Below are positions 11,829-21,892 of a stretch of DNA of 64,000 nucleotides, in pieces (the stretch's first letter is position 1; every line of letters starts with the position of its first letter). Source of the DNA: Galeopsis tetrahit (lineage: Eukaryota > Streptophyta > Magnoliopsida > Lamiales > Lamiaceae); the NCBI GenBank assembly GCA_963675135.1, contig OY776129.1, positions 63,055,028 through 63,119,027 of the forward strand, written 5' to 3'. The notes beneath the pieces were generated by a model. It saw only the letters and a program-made list of their open reading frames with translations, did not search any database and was not told where the DNA came from. The position numbers were made by a program, and so were the translations under genes.

Positions 11829-12132
11829 TATTAGATTACACCGTTTAAATAAAATTGATGTTAAATTTCAGTCAAATATAGTGTTATGTTTCATTCATGT
11901 ACCAAGTAACACCGTATTAATTGACTTAACATTTATTAGTTTCCCACTCTAATTAAGCTTATTGTTAATTTATCAAAAAAAAAATCTTATTACCACTTTA
12001 ATTAAGATTGTTGATTTCATTAATAAATAAAAATTAAGTAATATAATATCGTTGACTTGTTCATATTACTATTTAGTTTCCTTATTTAATTTTAAATTAG
12101 AATTTTGAAATAGAGAAACATGTTATGATCAT

Positions 12133-12512
12133 GGTTGCAGAAATCGGGTCTAGACGGCGCCTAGACGCTAGGCGGGAGGTATCCGATGGGATTTTATACT
12201 AATCGGGCCATCTAGGCGGCTGGCTCATTAGGCGCTGCCTAGGCGGTCTAGGCGGGTTTTTTTTAATTTAAAATTTCGAAACTACGTCGTTTCATTCCCG
12301 TAAATAAATAAAAAAAACTCAAAAATTACTAATTACATTTACAAACGTGAATTTGGGAAACAAATCAATAATACATAAATAAATTATTTTTTTAGTGTTG
12401 ATATTCATGTATTTTTTTTAAAAAAATTAAAAAAATTAAAAAAATAAATAAATAATCGGATCGCCTAGGCGGTCAGAAAACGCCCGACTAGCAATTTCCG
12501 ATTTCTACGACC
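12133..12512. mobile_element. MITE with TCTAGGCG-rich ends
   Basis: The left end GGTTGCAGAAATCGGG and the reverse complement of the right end (GGTCGTAGAAATCGGA) form inverted repeats. Both ends are full of CTAGGCGGTC-type short repeats around an AT-rich core, the layout of small hAT-type elements. No target duplication could be recognised, so the superfamily is inferred. Confidence 0.55.
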
Positions 12513-12664
12513 TCGAGAGGAACAATATTTTTATATAGACAAGTTCTTATATTTCAATTTGGTGCATATGTACAATTAAATTTTAAACTAATTTTTTTTT
12601 TTTTTTTTCAATAGCATTTGTAGGGATTTAAATTTAGGGCTATTTTTTTATTTTAATTTTTAGA

Positions 12665-13640
12665 AAAAAGTGAATGGTCACAAGCAATTAATCATTCACC
12701 CATTCAAAGATCTCATTACAATCATGGATAAAAATATCCGAAAATTTCCCCGATATATCCTCGATATATCCATTTTTCGCAGTCACCGATATCGATATTG
12801 AGAAGAAACGATATTTCCACGATATTTGTAAAAAAAATTGAAAATATCGACAAAAACTGATATGCAATAACAATATCGACACTAATATCGGTAAAATATC
12901 GAAAAATATCGGAAAAAAATCGAAAAATGTCGATAAATTTTAAAAAATATCATATGAAATAACACTGTATGCTATATTTTATATAAATTTATCATAAATG
13001 GAAATGGATTTAAATTGTTTTTTTGAATTTATGTATTAAAAGTTAGTTATTAAATTTCCACAATTTTTAAAATTTACCGATATCGACATTCGATATCGAT
13101 ATATCCATCGATATTTCCACAAATTTAAGGTCTCGATATTTCCACCGGCACCGATATTTTTGTCCTTGATTACAATACAAAAGTAGTTAAATATATACAA
13201 GCAATGTATCAAATTCTGTTGAGGTATATTTAGAGTTTTTTTTTTTTTTTAAAGAAAGATGTAATGGTCACAGGCAATTAATTCTTCACCTATTCAACGA
13301 TCTCATTAAAATACAAAAGTAGTTAAATATATACAAGCAATGTATCAAAATTTGTTGAGGTATATTTAGGGTTAGTATTTTTTTTTTTCAAAAGAACTCA
13401 GTTCCAATACAAAAGCAGTTAAGCAATGTATCAAATTTTGTTGAGGTATATTTAGGAGTATATTTAATTACACAGTACAAAAGCAGTTAAATAAATACAA
13501 GCAAATGTGTCAAATTCTGTTGAGGTTCAACCTCCAAACAGTCCAACTATTTTCATAGGCAGATTAATATCTTAATTTAAGAGCCAACTACTAATTTAAT
13601 TCTATAGAAAATAAATGAAAAGAGAAAATAAAGGCAGACA
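12665..13640. repeat. Locally duplicated intergenic segments
   Basis: The string of blocks GGTCACA-GCAATTA, CTTCACC, TTCAA-GATCTCATTA, ATACAAAAGTAGTTAAATA and GAGGTATATTTAG occurs at 12675-13230 (interrupted by the hAT MITE) and again at 13266-13375. Partial third and fourth copies follow at 13400-13460 and 13470-13530. The stretch 13460-13640 matches 10780-10940. The region therefore grew by repeated short duplications. Confidence 0.7.
12723..13168. mobile_element. hAT-type MITE with 8-bp target duplication
   Basis: The terminal inverted repeats are CATGGATAAAAATATCCG and, in reverse complement, CAAGGACAAAAATATCGG. The 8-bp direct repeat ATTACAAT flanks it at 12715-12722 and 13169-13176. 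Ends and interior are rich in CGATATCGATAT blocks. The neighbouring duplicate segment near 13310 has the same flanks without the element (an empty site), which confirms both borders. Length is 446 bp. Confidence 0.9.
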
Positions 13641-13840
13641 AGTGTATTAAGTATTTTGCAAACATTTATGGCCAAGTATCACATGGTACACGAAAATTAC
13701 AAAGTTTTCACATTTTAAATAAAATTAGTACTCCCTTCCTTTTATAATTATTTAAATATTTGTTAAAAAAATTATCTAATTATTATTTGAACATTTATCA
13801 TCTACTCCTTCCTTCTTTAAAAATTTTCCTTAAACATCTA

Positions 13841-14277
13841 CTTTCTCCGTCTACCAAAATCAGTGGATCAATTCATCAATTTGGGATACAATGATTGATT
13901 TTTTTTAGGTAAAATAAAAAAATAATATTAAAAAAAATCGACAACTAAAATTGTACCCCATTTTCAAATTTAACATCTTTTGTACCCTCAATTTCTTTTT
14001 TGAAAAAGCCATAGGATTAATAAGAATAGGAGTACAAGGGGTACTCACTTTTGAACCCTCAATTTCTAAATCATGGATCCGACGCTGACCAAAACTATAC
14101 TCACTTTTTTTTACACATATTTTAAGAATAATTCATATTTTAATTATAAAATATATTTGTGGAGTAACGAATAAAGAATATTGTTGGTAGATCACCAACT
14201 TTGATAATATAGTATAAATGATACTTAAAAGTTAACTACTTAAATAAAATGAACATATTCTTTGTGGACGGAGTGAA
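13841..14277. mobile_element. Stowaway-like MITE
   Basis: It is flanked by TA. The left end CTTTCTCCGTCTACCAAAAT pairs with the reverse complement of the right end (TTCACTCCGTCCACAAAGAA). Length is 437 bp, long for this group, so another small insertion may lie inside. Confidence 0.45.
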
Positions 14278-14490
14278 TATTATTTACATCCATATCATTA
14301 CTTTTTACAAACAAACAAAAGATTTTATTTTGAATAAAATTAAAATACTCATAATATCTCTCTTAAAAGTCAATTTTATCACATTTAATACTAATAAATA
14401 ATTCTACATTAAAATTCTTGAAAACATTAAATATTCAATTAATAAAATGAAGGAATGGAGTATCACGTAATTAAAAGTATTAGTTGCTTC

Positions 14491-14629
14491 GTTTTTTATT
14501 TAATTGAACGTTTACTTCTGATATACTAGAATTTTATGCCATAGTTATTTAATGGAGTAGTTTTTTATTTAATTGAACCGTTTACTTCTGATATACTAGA
14601 ATTTTATGCCATAGTTATTTAATGGAGTA
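14491..14629. repeat. 69-70-bp perfect tandem duplication
   Basis: Units 14491-14559 and 14560-14629 are identical except for one extra C near 14579. The unit contains AATTGAAC and ATGGAGTA, pieces seen in nearby MITE ends. Confidence 0.85.
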
Positions 14630-14637
14630 GTATTATG

Positions 14638-14930
14638 CATGGATATCCGGAAATATCTTCTATATATCTTCGATTTATTATTCAATTTTTGTGATTATCG
14701 ATATCAATATTAGGAAAAATTGATATTTTTACGATATTTGTAAAACAAATTGAAAAATAGTGATAAATATTGATAGACAATAACAATATCGAACTTAATA
14801 TCAGTAAAATATCGAAAAATGTCGATAAATATCATATGAAATAAAATTGTACTCCGTATATTATATTTTATATAAATTAATCACTTATATAAAATGTATT
14901 CAAATTATTTTGTTAGTCTTATGTATTAAA
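14638..14930. mobile_element. Truncated second copy of the CGATAT-type hAT MITE
   Basis: It begins CATGGATATCCGG like the element at 12723. It shares interior blocks (TATCGAAAAATGTCGATAAA, CATATGAAATA and TATATTTTATATAAATT) in the same order. The right terminal repeat is missing. Confidence 0.6.
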
Positions 14931-15152
14931 TGTTTGTTATTAAAAAAAAAATTAATTTTCAAAATTTCTTTCTGAAATAAAATTATTTTTAATGAGGATA
15001 TAATGGTCAATTAAAATGAATAAGACAAATATAATTTTGTGTGAAAAAAATAATATTAGTAATTTTGACATTTGGCAGATTGAGTTATTTTATTTCAATT
15101 TAAAAAAATGTTCAATTAACATTGAAATGGACTCTTTTGGAATATTTTATTA

Positions 15153-15444
15153 GTCACTCTTTAAGTTTTACATTTTGTAGTTTTGGACGTTTCTTTTAAA
15201 GTTTTACATTTTTTCGTTTAACAAGGTGTGACTTCACATTTATTAACAAGTATATCTATTTTTTACACAAAATTACATCAATTGTCACTAACATTTTCTT
15301 TCTCCAACTTTTTAATTTTCTTATACTTTCTCTTTCCACTTTTTTATTTTGCTTACACTTTTCACAAACAGCTGTATATAAAAAAAATATTTAGTAAAAT
15401 TTGTGTCATTCCTAAATGTAAAGCTTAAAGAGTGATGAATGGAG
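15153..15444. mobile_element. Stowaway-like MITE
   Basis: The left sequence GTCACTCTTTAAGTTTTACA pairs with the reverse complement of the right end (CATCACTCTTTAAGCTTTAC). It is flanked by TA. The left end appears shortened by about nine bases. Confidence 0.5.
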
Positions 15445-15495
15445 TATTCAATTAACTAAGAAGTGAAGAGTGTATCACGTTTTATTTATTTGTTA

Positions 15496-15912
15496 CTCCA
15501 TTATTTCACTTTTTTTTATGAATGTCCCACAATAAGTTTCTCATTTTATTTCATTGTTGGCAAATTATTTTATCTTCCCCAATCACATCACTTATACTTT
15601 ACTCACTTTTTTTCATAAAGTTTGTTTAATTTCTCATTTTGTATAGAATTAAGGATCATATTTTTTGACACATTTACCCCTCATTAATTTTTCTTTTTTC
15701 ATTCAAAAATTTCTTTTCTTACCTTCCTTTCCCACTGTTCCTTTGAACTTTCCTTCCATTCTATCATAAATATATTTCTAAAAAAATAAATAGATATTGT
15801 AGATATTAATAGGGGTAGTTTAGAGAAATTATTAATAAAAATTGAAAAAACTATAAATTTTTTGAAATAAAATTTAAGATCAAATGGGATAAACTTTACG
15901 AAACGGATAGAG
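15496..15912. mobile_element. Stowaway-like MITE
   Basis: It is flanked by TA. The ends are CTCCATTATTTCAC and, in reverse complement, CTCTATCCGTTTCGTAAAG. The interior is non-coding. The inverted repeats are weak, so borders are approximate. Confidence 0.4.
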
Positions 15913-16360
15913 TATCTATTATTTTATTATATTTAATTTTATACAGAGTACTCATTTATTAATTTATCTCTCACCATCACATCACTTCTAGTAAATCCAT
16001 CACATTCTTTAATAAAAACACTCAAAAGAAACTTATATTACAATCGTATCATATTCTTTAATAAAAACACCCCAAAAGAAAGTAGAAACTTATAGTGTGA
16101 CGATATCATATTTTTTAATAAAAACGTTCAAAAGAAAGGAGAAATTTATAGAGTAACGGACAGTATAAACTTACATGTTTCAAATAAATTTTGAGGTTGT
16201 TGCATTTCATCCACGTATCCCACTAGAGGGTGCAGGTGGCATATGGGATTGTCCAACATTTAATAATTTTTGACCGTATGGGCCTGAAAATTTTAACCAT
16301 GATAAATAAAATTTTACTTATTTACAAATGGAAGTGAAAGTTGGATCTGTCCTGTAACCC
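15913..16360. other. Upstream region of the desaturase gene
   Basis: AT-rich sequence. It includes two or three diverged copies of a block around CATATTCTTTAATAAAAACA and CAAAAGAAA (about 15995-16145), probably a degenerate short tandem repeat. No gene is seen. Confidence 0.4.
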
Positions 16361-16367
16361 TATATAA
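16361..16367 (+). promoter_or_regulatory. Probable TATA box of the FAD3-type gene
   Basis: TATATAA lies 172 bases before the start codon. It is followed by a CT-rich leader (CTCTCCTCTCCTCTCC from about 16401, more CT repeats at 16449-16496), a common layout of plant 5' untranslated regions. Confidence 0.6.
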
Positions 16368-16532
16368 CAGCACTTCCATTTCTATAATAAGCGACCCACC
16401 TCTCTTCTCCTCTCCTCTCCTCTCCTCCACAAATCTTCACACACATTTCTCTCTCTCTATATATACATGCACTCGCCCTTTCCTTTCTCTCTCTATATAT
16501 AAAAAAATCGTTTGTTAATTCGTACAACAACA

Positions 16533-18845
16533 ATGGCCGTTTTTTCCAGTGTGCGCCTCTCCAAGAATGGAGATGCAGATGCAGATGCGCTTGTCGACGG
16601 CCACGAGGGAATCGGAAAACGGGCAGAGGATAAATTCGATCCAGCCGAGCCGCCGCCGTTCAGGATTGCCGATATCCGGGCGGCGATTCCGGCGCATTGC
16701 TGGGTCAAAAATCCGTGGCGCTCGCTTTCGTACGTCGTTTGGGATGTCGCCGCCGTGATTTTGTTGCTCGCGGCCGCGGTGTACATCGACAATTGGGCGT
16801 TTTGGCCGGTGTACTGGATTGCTCAGGGCACAATGTTTTGGGCATTGTTTGTTCTCGGCCACGATTGGTAATTATTTAATTGCATTTTGGTAATCCTAAC
16901 TTTTTGGTAATTGGAATTTGGTATCTACTGTTTATTTACAATATACATGCACCGAATTCGGACTTACTATAATTTAATGAGATCCTTTATTTTTGCTTTA
17001 AATGAGAATTGATTTCATTTTAATTAAATTTTTTGGTTAATTGGGTGCAGTGGTCATGGAAGTTTTTCAGACAATGCTACTTTGAATAATGTGGTGGGGC
17101 ATGTACTCCATTCATCAATCCTAGTACCTTATCATGGATGGTTAGTTTTTGAGAATTACTCCTTTGTATACATAAATTTTCAGTAATTTTATTTTTGTTA
17201 TTATATACAAATAATACGGACGAATAATGTAACAGGCGAATCAGCCACAGAACGCATCATCAGAACCATGGACATGTTGAAAGGGACGAGTCATGGGTAC
17301 CGGTAATAATGCTTCCAATCTGGAAATACTATTTTATTCTTTTATTTAAATTTCTATAATTTACTGATGTAATTTTACCAAATATTGTTACAGTTGACTG
17401 AAGATTTGTACAATAAGCTGGACTACTCCACCAAATACTTTAGATACAAAATCCCTTTCCCCATGTTTGCCTACCCAATATACTTGGTAATATTCTTTCT
17501 CTTAATTTAATTGCTTACATTTTTGGTATTTAATAAAATAAAATTGTTTCAGTGGTGGAGAAGTCCTGGAAAAACTGGATCTCACTTTAATCCTTACAGC
17601 GATTTGTTTAAAGCAAGTGAGAGGAATTTGGTTATGACTTCAACCATATGTTGGGCCACCATGGTTGCTTTTCTCTTCTATGTCTCCACAATTGTCCCTC
17701 CTCTCATGGTCTTCAAGACCTATGGCGTTCCCTACTTGGTACTAATTCTTTTATCTTTATTTTTCATTTTATCCTACACACTACTTTTTAACCTTAGGTA
17801 TCGTATTATTATTCAAATACAGCTATAAAGTGAATATTTATGTGACGCGGTCCAATTAACAATTATTTAACAGTAGAAACAGCTTTAAAGTGAATGGGGG
17901 CGTCCCAAAATAGAAAATGTAACAAAAAAACGGATCTTTGATGGGATTTCGAATAACCAAAAGTTTTGTATTCAGATCCCTTCAAATTAATAATATTATT
18001 TTATTAATTAATTCTACTTAATGTATTTGGGCAGTTGTTTGTGGTGTGGCTGGACACAGTGACATACTTGCACCACCACGGTTACGACAAGAAGCTCCCC
18101 TGGTACCGCGGCCAGGTCCTGCATTTCTTTATTTATTAATAGTAGCATATATTCTTTTGAGATTCATTCAGAGTTGTATTTTTAATTTAACACAAATATT
18201 GAATTGGTTTTATGCAGGAATGGAGTTATTTACGAGGGGGACTGACAACCGTAGATCAAGATTATGGATTGTTTAATAAAATCCACCACGATATTGGGAC
18301 CCATGTTATACACCACCTCTTCCCTCAGATTCCACACTATCACTTAGTAGAGGCGGTAAGACAAATCTCTTTTATTAATCACGTGACCTCCTAATTTTTA
18401 ATTTAATTTAATGATACTGATATGTTTGTCCTATGTATGTACTTTCCATTGAAATGCGTAATATTTTATATGGACAAATAACAACATTTGTTTTTATATT
18501 GGAGAAGCGTCTAAAAATCTATTTTTTCGAAGCATTTCAGATGTACGCAATACAATTTCAAATTTGAACCATGTAAATTTTCTCAAAAAATAAAATATCA
18601 GTGTGAATGCTGTTTTGAAATAATAGTTGATTTGATGGATGTTGTTGATTATGCAGACAAGGGAAGCAAAAAAGGTGTTGGGAGATTATTACAGAGAGCC
18701 CAAAAAATCAGGAGCAATTCCATTTCATCTGGTTCCTACGTTGTTGAAAAGCCTAAGTAGAGATCATTATGTTAGTGATTCTGGAGACATAGTTTATTAC
18801 CAAACTGATGATAAACTATTGGCCTCCTCCACCAAGGATATTTAG
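16533..18845 (+). CDS. FAD3: Omega-3 fatty acid desaturase, endoplasmic reticulum type (8 exons)
   Basis: The predicted enzyme inserts the omega-3 double bond, converting linoleate to alpha-linolenate on ER phospholipids, using cytochrome b5 as electron donor (family knowledge). Exons read from GT-AG borders and reading frame are 16533-16867, 17051-17140, 17236-17302, 17394-17486, 17553-17738, 18035-18115, 18218-18355 and 18657-18845. They total 1179 bases, or 392 residues, the usual FAD3 length. The three di-iron histidine boxes are complete: HDCGH (110-114, split by intron 1), HRTHH (146-150) and HVIHH (313-317). Hydrophobic segments lie at about 70-110 and 205-270. There is no N-terminal extension like the plastid transit peptide of FAD7/FAD8, so ER location is inferred. 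The start at 16533 gives MAVFSSVRLSK, as in related proteins from memory. All splice sites are canonical and nothing is broken. Exon 1 is much more GC-rich than its surroundings. Confidence 0.95.
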
Positions 18846-19199
18846 TGATTGCAGGCAGGCCTCAACCAACCTTTTGTTTTATCAAAGCTTTTTCTCTTTA
18901 ATTTTGTACCACCAGAAAAACTTCGTTAGTGTCGAAAATAACAATATCAATGATTTTGAATTTTAATATTTCATCATCATTGATCAGTGTTGCCATGTAT
19001 TGTACTAAACTTTTTGTTGTGGACTTATGCATATGCAATGCTATCTAAATGTTTGTCTTGTTATACTCAAAATTTGCCAGTTATTCTGAAATCATTATTA
19101 GTATTAATGTATTTCCATTTACTAGTAATTTGCATGTGTACAATTTGAGTGGATAAAAAACCCAGCATTAGACTCCTTTTCATTCAACATCTATATATA
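18846..19199 (+). other. 3' untranslated and downstream region of the FAD3-type gene
   Basis: AT-rich sequence follows the TAG at 18843-18845. Possible polyadenylation signals of the AATAA type occur, but none can be singled out. No other feature is seen. Confidence 0.4.
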
Positions 19200-19447
19200 C
19201 TCCCTCCATTTCATATTATTTGTTCTTTTGATCTTCAAGTTTGTTTCAAAATGTTTGTCGTTTTAGCTATTTTTCTCATGTTTCTTCCTAAATTATTTTT
19301 ATATATCCTTAAAATTTCTTATTTTAATTGCCACCATCTCTTTCATGATTCTTTTTCTTATTAATTTAAGGGTAAATTTGTAAAAGAAAATGTTTTTTAA
19401 TTTTATACAAAAACAAAAAAAAGGGAAACATAATGAAACGAAATGAG
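19200..19447. mobile_element. Stowaway-like MITE
   Basis: It is flanked by TA. The left end CTCCCTCCATTTCATATTAT pairs with the reverse complement of the right end (CTCATTTCGTTTCATTATGT). The insertion lies about 350 bp past the desaturase stop codon. Confidence 0.7.
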
Positions 19448-20150
19448 TATATTATAATTTGCTTACTCAGACTGTTTCAACACAGCTTGTATGTCCAGTT
19501 GAAATTTTTGGGAGTACAAGTATAGGTTATATAGAATACAGACTTGGCATACATAAAATCTAGAGAATTATTTTCATGATCTCAAAAGTGTTTAATTATT
19601 ACACATGTAGTTGTTGTAGCACGAGGGACATTACAAAGAAAAGTGAGCATTCGAAGAATTTTTAAAATTTTGAGAGTTGAAATTTGATTTTGGTAAGCGA
19701 GCACACTTTTTTTTATGGAAACAATACTACGAGTCAACAACACAGTTTTATTGTGATGTTTGATGCTTTTTGACCAAATTCCATCGTTTGAGGGGTCAAA
19801 GGGCGTTTTATTTTTTTTGGATGTTATTTTTGCAAAAAAATTCAATTGTTTAAGGTTTTTTTTTGTAATTTCATATTTCCGTATACTAGGTTTTTTGTTT
19901 TTAATCTTTTTTCAAACATTGTGAAGGCAGCTTTTGAAAATTTGAATATTATTGAAGACGTGTTATTCGTTTTATCAAGATTCGAATATTCTTTAAATCA
20001 ACGATTCATATTTGTTCGTTTCGTTATCGCGCACGCTGCATCGATAGTGAAAGTAAAAAAAAGTCATGTGTTTGTCCCATAGAAGAAGGTTAACAAACAT
20101 ACTCACTCACATTTTACAATCATTTATTATTCTTAGATACAAACATCAAT
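19448..20150. other. Intergenic sequence
   Basis: No gene is supported. Minus- and plus-strand frames of 78-87 codons near 19582-20082 show no motif and have AT-driven codon use. Confidence 0.35.
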
Positions 20151-20431
20151 GGCAAAAACTTGTGTGAGACCGTCTCACGAATCTTTTTATGTGAGATGGA
20201 TCCCTTTTAACCCATATTTCAAAATTTTGGGTAGGATAATCATATTTTTTTCCAAATTTTGATTTGTAAAAAAAGTGATGATGTTTAAGTGAAAAGTGAT
20301 AATATTTTTAACAAAAGTGACTGTCACATTTTACTTAAACATTATCACTTTTTGCTCAAACATCACCTTTTATATATGAGGGCCGTCTCACGGATCTCAT
20401 TCCGTTAGACGGTATCACCCAAGACTAACCC
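20151..20431. mobile_element. MITE with 9-bp target duplication (Mutator-type)
   Basis: The 9-bp direct repeat AACATCAAT flanks the unit (20142-20150 and 20432-20440). The ends GGCAAAACTTGTGTGAGACC and, in reverse complement, GGGTTAGTCTTGGGTGATAC are imperfect inverted repeats continuing into CCGTCTCACG-type sequence. The centre (about 20255-20370) is a further hairpin of AAAAGTGATAATATTT and its complement. A 9-bp duplication points to Mutator-like transposition. A truncated relative sits in the intron at 31685-31805. Confidence 0.7.
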
Positions 20432-20506
20432 AACATCAATTTATATTACTCTTAAACTACAATAGGGCCAGTATCCTAGAGTAATAAAACTCAACATAAT
20501 ATTACA

Positions 20507-20763
20507 TGTTATGAATATTATTTATTTGTATGAATGTCCATTACTTCCTCCTTAATACCCACTATGTGTCCTTTGGTTGTTCATGTACCTACATTTATAG
20601 TGCACATATCATTTCATCTTCTCAAGCTTGTAATAAGACCTATAAATAGGGGTGCAAATGTTATAGTAATCACTTGAAGTGGAATAAAGTAATTCTATGT
20701 TATCTCTACATCTTGTTCACTTATTTAGTGTATGGAGTTATATTTTTAAGTTGTTTCACAACA
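20507..20763 (+). repeat. 5' LTR of the Ty1/copia element
   Basis: It starts TGTTATGAATATT and ends TTTCACAACA. A promoter-like CTATAAATAGG lies at about 20640-20650. The only difference seen from the 3' LTR is C versus A in CTATGTGTC(C/A)TTTGG. Confidence 0.93.
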
Positions 20764-20785
20764 CGTTATCAGCACGAAGCTCGTA
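20764..20785 (+). other. Primer binding site region
   Basis: CGTTATCAGCACGAAGC directly follows the 5' LTR, where the tRNA primer site must lie. GTTATCAGCACGA is a form seen in many plant Ty1/copia elements. The tRNA was not identified from the sequence. Confidence 0.55.
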
Positions 20786-20968
20786 AAATATTTCTACCGA
20801 CGAAATTCAGATAGCGATAAATTTCAGGTATTGTACGGAGGTATGTGTCGAAATGTTTAGAAACTATTATCTTACAATGTTTATTTGTCACCTCTTATTT
20901 CATTACTATTTTAATGATTATGTTATTTTACAATTAATCAATCTCTTGTCTATTTGATAGTTTTCAAC

Positions 20969-21540
20969 ATGTCGAACTTGACAAAACTTAAAATTTGTGG
21001 CTATTGATATTACTGAAAAAAATTATAATGAATTCTTGATGTTGAAATTCATTTGGATGTCATGGGTCTTGGGGATTCCATAAAAGTGCAAATCAAGCAT
21101 ATAATAAAAAATATGACCAAAGGCCCGAAGCCATGATTTTCCTTTGCCACTATCTTTATGAAGGATTGAAAGTTGAATACCTCACGGTGAAAGATCCACT
21201 TTAATTGTGGATAAATCTTAAAAAAATATATGATTATAAATCCGTGAGTGAGTACAATTCAATTATGTTCAGAATCACTTCTCAATTGAAATTATGTGGA
21301 GAAAATATTAGTGATGATGGTATGCTTGAAAAGTCATTCTCCACATCTCATGATTCTAATGTGATATATTTTGCAACAACAATATCGTGAGAAGTGTTTT
21401 CCTAAATATTCCGAACTAATTTCATATCTCTTGGTGGTTGATAAAATTAATGAATTTTTGATGAAAAATCAGGCCTCAAACGAGGACGTGGTTTTGACCG
21501 AGACATATTACAAAATGATTATAATACTCATCTGAATTTT
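20969..21540 (+). pseudogene. Degenerate copia gag (UBN2-type)
   Basis: It starts at an ATG followed by SNLTKL. The frame is lost by about one base near 20990, and many stops follow. A recognisable piece is SVSEYNSIMFRITSQLKL followed by CGENISDD (about 21240-21315), typical of plant copia gag. A block before it that family members normally carry is missing, suggesting a deletion. No zinc knuckle remains. Confidence 0.8.
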
Positions 21541-21892
21541 AAAGGTCTACAAAAGGGAAAATAAATTTTTGAACATTAAAGAAAAAGGAGAAAATAGTTG
21601 AAACAAATTATGTGAATAGTGAATTCGATAATGAAATGATTGACATAACACAATTTGATGTTGTTGATGATCTTACCCACTCTAAAGGTGGTAATTAGAG
21701 TGTTATAATGTTCAATCACAATTTTCTTCGATAATCTATTATTAATGTTTGTTTTCTTATATTATGCAATATCTTAATATTTCTCTTCTTTATAATATAA
21801 ATGGCTATTGCATTTTCATAAAATAAAAATAATTAGATTGTAAATATATTACTTTTATATATATTTTTTTAATAAAAGAAATAAAAAATGGT

